Source of the DNA: Spirochaetia bacterium | GTDB lineage: Bacteria; Spirochaetota; Spirochaetia; Treponematales; Breznakiellaceae | Direction: 5' to 3' | Assembly (NCBI GenBank): GCA_025997655.1 | Contig: BNUW01000046.1 | Span: 1-16,517 of the forward strand | DNA: 16,517 bases | In this document: one piece after another, positions 13,900 to 16,517 of the stretch | Position numbering within the stretch: the first letter of the stretch is position 1 | Layout of the letters: each line of letters begins with the position of its first letter | Notes under the pieces: generated by a model | Databases searched by the model: none | Told to the model about the DNA's origin: nothing | The model's input: only the letters and a program-made list of their open reading frames with translations | Made by a program: the position numbers and the translations under genes

Positions 13900-13965
13900 T
13901 TGACCGGTCAAATTAAGTGTATTATGATTTAGTGAATTACGATTCACTAAATTACGATTCACTAA
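13900..13965 (+). promoter_or_regulatory. promoter and palindromic operator array of the ATPase gene
   Basis: A -35 TTGACC (13900-13905), a 17-nt spacer and -10 TATGAT (13923-13928) predict transcription start near 13935. The -35 box is half of a perfect 12-bp palindrome TTGACCGGTCAA (13900-13911). Immediately after the -10 box, TTAGTGAA (13929-13936) and TTCACTAA (13943-13950) form a second perfect dyad with a 6-nt spacer. A third half site TTCACTAA (13958-13965) follows, because the unit ATTACGATTCACTAA is repeated in tandem (period 15, 13936-13965). Proteins on these sites would block the promoter. The gene's own winged helix is a candidate binder. Confidence 0.7.
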
Positions 13966-13980
13966 AAGGGAGACGGTAGG

Positions 13981-15384
13981 ATGTTTGTGGGAAGGCAGCG
14001 GGAACTGGAAGGACTGGAAAAGCAATATGCGGGGACCGGCTTTGAGTTTACGGTTATTTACGGACGCCGGCGGGTGGGGAAAACAGCGCTCATCATCGAA
14101 TTTATTAAGGATAAGTCGGCGATATTCTTTACCGCCCGGGAAACCAACTTGGCGGAAAACATGGTCCTGCTCAGCGGCAGTGTGCAGGCCTCCCGGTACG
14201 ATACGGAAAAGGCGCCGGTGTACCGGTCCATCGAAGACGCCCTGGATCAGGTCTTTAGCGCCGCAGAGGGCAAGCGGCTCATCTTTGTGATTGACGAGTA
14301 TCCCTATCTGGCCGGAGCCTGGCGGGGAATATCTTCGGCCCTCCAGGAAAAAATCGATCGCCGTTCAAAAAAGTGCGGCCTCTTTTTAATCCTCTGCGGT
14401 TCCTCCCTCTCCTTTATGGAAAACCAGGTGTTGGGCTACCAAAGCCCCCTCTACGGAAGACGAACCGCCCAATATAAAATTGAACCCTTTGATTTTTTTG
14501 AAGCCCGGGAATTTTTCCCCGGTGTAAATCCACAGGACACCGCCGCCATCTATGCCATGGCGGGGGGCATTCCCTTATACCTCAGCTGCTTTACCGGGCG
14601 CGCATCCCTTAAAGAAAAGGTCATCGCCAACTTCCTTAGCCCCCAGGGCTTTCTCTTTGAGGAGCCGGAAAATCTTCTGAAACAGGAACTGCGGGACCCG
14701 GCGAACTACAACGCCCTTATCCGGGAGATCGCCCGGGGCGCCACCCGAATCTCGGAAATCGCCTCCAAAACGGGACTTGAAACCGGAGCGGCGAGCCATT
14801 ACCTTGATACCCTGATACAACTGGGCATTGTTGAGCGGGAACTGCCGATTACCGAGGCGGCTCAGGGAAAAACCAGGGGCAGGAAATCCTTCTATACGGT
14901 TAAGGATAACCTGTTCCGTTTTTGGTACCGGTTTATCCCGGGCCTCATTGATATTATTCATCACCATAGTACGGAAAAAGCCTGGGACTTTATTGAGGAA
15001 GGTTTCAGCGCCTATATGGGAAAGGTTTTTGAGGAAATTTGCCTCCAGTACCTCTGGCGGGAGAACGGCGCCGCCAAACTGCCCTTCTTTTTTCAGCACG
15101 CAGGCCGGTGGTGGGGGCACGATCCGGTGCAAAAAATGGAATCCGAAATCGACATCCTGGCAATTAACGGCACAACCCATGCCCTGTTCGTTGAATGTAA
15201 ATGGAGAAATGAAGCAACCGGCAGGGATGTCCTGGAAGCCCTTTTGCGGAAGGCGGAACATTTCCGGTTTGAACACAAATACTACGCGCTGTTTTCAAAA
15301 AGCGCCTTCACGGCGGGATGCAAAAAGCTTGCGGCGGAACGGGGGGATGTCAGGCTGGTGGTGTTTCGGGAGATGTGCCAATAG
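13981..15384 (+). CDS. AAA-type ATPase with winged helix and PD-(D/E)XK-like C-terminal domain (archaeal ATPase / DUF234 type)
   Basis: The 467-residue protein opens MFVGRQRELEGLEKQY and has Walker A GRRRVGKT (28-35), Walker B LIFVIDEYP (100-108, D105 E106), a sensor-like LILCGSSLSF (136-145) and YGRRT (158-162), a likely arginine finger. A winged helix follows (about 246-290: TRISEIASKTG, GAASHYLDTLIQLGIVERE). The C-terminal domain (about 310-467) shows FRFWYRFIPGL, GKVFEEICLQYL and SEIDILAINGTTHALFVECKW. D391, E405 and K407 match the D-(E)xK pattern of restriction-like nucleases. This family is widespread and mostly uncharacterised; roles in genome defence, mobile elements or DNA processing have been suggested. 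Ribosome binding site GGGAG lies about 9 nt before ATG. It is a single gene behind its own palindromic promoter. Confidence 0.9.
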   Translation: MFVGRQRELEGLEKQYAGTGFEFTVIYGRRRVGKTALIIEFIKDKSAIFFTARETNLAENMVLLSGSVQASRYDTEKAPVYRSIEDALDQVFSAAEGKRLIFVIDEYPYLAGAWRGISSALQEKIDRRSKKCGLFLILCGSSLSFMENQVLGYQSPLYGRRTAQYKIEPFDFFEAREFFPGVNPQDTAAIYAMAGGIPLYLSCFTGRASLKEKVIANFLSPQGFLFEEPENLLKQELRDPANYNALIREIARGATRISEIASKTGLETGAASHYLDTLIQLGIVERELPITEAAQGKTRGRKSFYTVKDNLFRFWYRFIPGLIDIIHHHSTEKAWDFIEEGFSAYMGKVFEEICLQYLWRENGAAKLPFFFQHAGRWWGHDPVQKMESEIDILAINGTTHALFVECKWRNEATGRDVLEALLRKAEHFRFEHKYYALFSKSAFTAGCKKLAAERGDVRLVVFREMCQ

Positions 15385-15426
15385 GCTATGTGCCTTTGTA
15401 CTGTTCAAACGCTTTGTCAAAAAAAT

Positions 15427-15828
15427 TTATTCCCAAATAATTTGCCACGTTATACCAAATTTGTCTGTTACCCATGATGCCTTACGAATATTAAAAACTG
15501 ATTCCGGCCCCATTAAAACGGTTCCATTTTCAGATAATTTTTTAAATATAGTATCAAATACTTTTTCATCAATACAGTTAAAATAAAATGATACCTGCCA
15601 GCTTTGAACCGGGCATTCATTTTTTTCCATATCCATTGCCAGAAAAAATTTGTCCATTAATTTAAAAACTACCGTTTTTACTTTTCCAATTTCCCCTCGT
15701 TCCCTTTCCTTGAAGTATTCAATTTCTTCAATTTTTGAATTGGGAAAAATTGAAATATAATAGTTCACCGCTTCTTCGGCACAACCGGAATAGCTTAAAA
15801 ATGGCATAATATCAAACGGTATCTTCAT
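15427..15828 (-). CDS. VOC-fold protein of the PhnB / 3-demethylubiquinone-methyltransferase-like family
   Basis: The 133 residues show the glyoxalase-like pattern of this family: MPFLSYSGCAEEAVNYYISI, FPNSKIEEIEYF, VFKLMDKFFLAMD, QVSFYFNCIDEKVFDTIFKK and the terminal SWVTDKFGITWQI, which matches the family's DRFGVSWQI. Members are small dimeric metal-binding or ligand-binding proteins; despite the name, a ubiquinone methyltransferase activity is not expected. The substrate is unknown. Ribosome binding site GGAGG lies 4 nt from ATG. Codon use and base composition are far more AT-rich than the convergent ATPase gene, suggesting separate acquisition. Confidence 0.9.
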   Translation of the reverse strand: MKIPFDIMPFLSYSGCAEEAVNYYISIFPNSKIEEIEYFKERERGEIGKVKTVVFKLMDKFFLAMDMEKNECPVQSWQVSFYFNCIDEKVFDTIFKKLSENGTVLMGPESVFNIRKASWVTDKFGITWQIIWE

Positions 15829-15847
15829 AATTCCTCCATATTTTTTT

Positions 15848-15875
15848 ATAATAACCCTTTTATGTTTCTTGTCAA
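15848..15875 (-). promoter_or_regulatory. promoter of the VOC-fold gene
   Basis: Minus-strand -35 TTGACA (15870-15875), a 16-nt spacer and -10 TATTAT (15848-15853) give a start near 15841 and a 13-nt leader with the GGAGG site. An inverted repeat AAGTATA / TATACTT (15874-15880 and 15895-15901) overlaps the -35 side. The -35 box also overlaps the end of the mazF remnant. Confidence 0.6.
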
Positions 15876-16009
15876 GTATATTTTGTATTTATTTTATACT
15901 TGCAACTATTGAAAAGATCGTTTTGCAGTACTAAGACAGGTCATTTATATCCAGGTTCGCTTCCATATGGAACGCCGTAATCTATCCACCATAATTCACC
16001 ACATATCAT
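15872..16009 (-). pseudogene. remnant of a MazF/PemK-type toxin
   Basis: From ATG 16009 the frame reads GELWWIDYGVPYGSEPGYK, the classic N-terminus of MazF/PemK endoribonuclease toxins. An in-frame TGA (15941-15943) follows where the family has Arg. Reading on, the same frame gives PVLVLQNDLFNS and ends at TGA 15872-15874 after 45 codons in all, far short of the usual 110. The family sequence at this point would be RPVLV.QND.FN, so a CGA-to-TGA change is likely. Its start overlaps the antitoxin end by 14 bp, as in living mazEF operons. The toxin must be inactive; the remainder is gone, replaced by the VOC gene's promoter. Confidence 0.8.
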
Positions 16010-16241
16010 TTTTTGTCGCATTCCTTTGTGAGTTAAGTATTACATTTAAATTAGGTTCAAATTCCGTTTGATCAATTTTTTCATAAACTTCATTGATTTT
16101 TTCGATTATCATATTTCCATTATGCCGTATAATAAATTCCTCTAAAGCAATTGCAAATAATCTGCTTCGCTTAATTCCCATATAAGAGGCCGTTTCTTCA
16201 GCTTTTTCATATAATACATTCGAAAGAGATATTGCACCATA
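15996..16241 (-). pseudogene. truncated ribbon-helix-helix antitoxin (MazE/CopG-like)
   Basis: The open stretch reads YGAISLSNVLYEKAEETASY, then MGIKRSRLFAIALEEFIIRH, and ends NATKNDMW-stop. This is the ribbon-helix-helix antitoxin pattern that partners MazF (beta strand, then two helices with the RSRLF segment). An in-frame TGA at 16242-16244 cuts it off just before the beta strand, and no start codon lies between that stop and the strand. The only ATG in frame (16181) would begin after the DNA-contacting strand and give a 61-residue, probably non-binding protein. The 3' end and its overlap with the toxin remnant are intact, so both genes of the pair are decayed. Confidence 0.75.
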
Positions 16242-16372
16242 TCAAAAGATATTATGGAAGGTGAGATAATAGCGGACTTTTTACCACCGCCTGAACAACT
16301 CATAAAAAGAGAACCTAATGTAAAAATCACTATCACTTTAAATAGTACTAGTGTAATGTAATTGACAAACAT
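16142..16372 (-). pseudogene. 5' fragment of a lipoprotein gene fused out of frame to the antitoxin remnant
   Basis: From ATG 16372 the first 30 residues look like a spirochaetal lipoprotein signal: VLFKVIVIFTLGSLFMSC, then SGGGKK, with the lipobox cysteine at residue 26. From about residue 43 the frame passes into the antitoxin remnant in the wrong frame (YYMKKLKKRPL is the shifted reading of LYEKAEETA) and stops at 16142. The hybrid is 76 residues and unlikely to be functional. The join, near 16245-16260, looks like a deletion that removed the rest of the lipoprotein and the antitoxin's start. No clear ribosome binding site is seen. Confidence 0.4.
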
Positions 16373-16392
16373 GTGAATAGTAAATATACAAT
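16362..16392 (+). promoter_or_regulatory. promoter of the probable transposase
   Basis: TTGACA (16362-16367), a 17-nt spacer and TATACA (16385-16390), or TACAAT (16387-16392) with a 19-nt spacer, precede the ATG at 16397. With the 17-nt reading, transcription would start on the A of the ATG. The words TTGACAAACAT and TACAATGT are shared with the toxin-antitoxin promoter near 8043-8070. Confidence 0.5.
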
Positions 16393-16396
16393 GTTC

Positions 16397-16517
16397 ATGG
16401 CTAAAGCATTAGTTCCTGCACTAGTTGCAGACGACAAAATTTTGATAGAAAACATATTAACAAGCGGGCATATTGAGTACAAATATGCGGTTCGGCTGCA
16501 AGCTGTTTTGCATCGGG
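16397..16517 (+). CDS. start of a probable transposase HTH domain (partial, runs off the window)
   Basis: The frame from ATG 16397 stays open to the edge: MAKALVPALVADDKILIENI, then LTSGHIEYKYAVRLQAVLHR. The pattern (short helix, SG.., then YAVRLQAVLHRA) resembles the N-terminal helix-turn-helix domain of IS630-type transposases, in which RL.A...L....G follows. Only 40 residues are visible, so a stand-alone HTH protein is possible. The AT-rich surroundings and the decayed genes beside it fit an insertion-sequence edge. No terminal inverted repeat could be fixed without the other end. Confidence 0.5.
   Translation, partial: MAKALVPALVADDKILIENILTSGHIEYKYAVRLQAVLHR

Noticed and set aside
14575..15276. 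233-codon minus-strand frame opposite the ATPase gene
   Set aside because: It is antisense to a well-supported domain protein and lacks a start signal.

Overview
The window looks like a chromosomal stretch of a spirochaete, most likely a termite-gut type Treponema. This is an inference from gene content: a two-[4Fe-4S] [FeFe] hydrogenase followed by mobA, a hexokinase of the type seen in treponemes, lipoproteins with spirochaete-style lipoboxes, and a GC-rich core broken by AT-rich toxin-antitoxin and transposase islands. No rRNA, tRNA or CRISPR array was seen.

Layout. (1) 1-2058, plus strand: the tail of an unknown gene, an [FeFe] hydrogenase, and an overlapping molybdenum-cofactor guanylyltransferase. 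The coupling suggests the hydrogenase serves a molybdenum or tungsten enzyme such as formate dehydrogenase. (2) 2195-4463, minus strand: a repeat-built lipoprotein whose fifth repeat is put out of frame by one missing base. (3) 4573-7346: hflX (plus) converges on hexokinase (minus) across a long hairpin. (4) 7385-8070, minus, AT-rich: a PIN toxin / Phd-YefM antitoxin pair in toxin-first order, with a strong promoter that predicts a leaderless transcript. (5) 8102-9623, minus: a PhnP-like metallo-beta-lactamase-fold hydrolase and an exported SRPBCC-fold protein. (6) 9630-10151: a gene-free stretch holding a hairpin, a 31-bp direct repeat, one copy of a roughly 200-bp intergenic element and a terminator. 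(7) 10166-13680: an orphan HigA-like DNA-binding protein with an AT-hook and a histone-H1-like tail, a LacI-family regulator, and divergent nadE. A second, inverted copy of the intergenic element follows nadE at once, so the pair brackets this block. (8) 13900-15384, plus: an AAA ATPase with a winged helix and a PD-(D/E)XK-like C-terminal domain, behind a promoter built over two palindromes. (9) 15427-16517, AT-rich: a VOC-fold protein, a decayed mazEF-type toxin-antitoxin pair, a truncated lipoprotein and the start of a probable transposase.

The most interesting items are the ATPase-nuclease gene with its operator array, the HigA/AT-hook/H1 fusion, the inverted pair of structured intergenic elements, the hydrogenase-mobA coupling, the frameshifted repeat lipoprotein, and three genes whose start codon falls exactly where transcription is predicted to begin.
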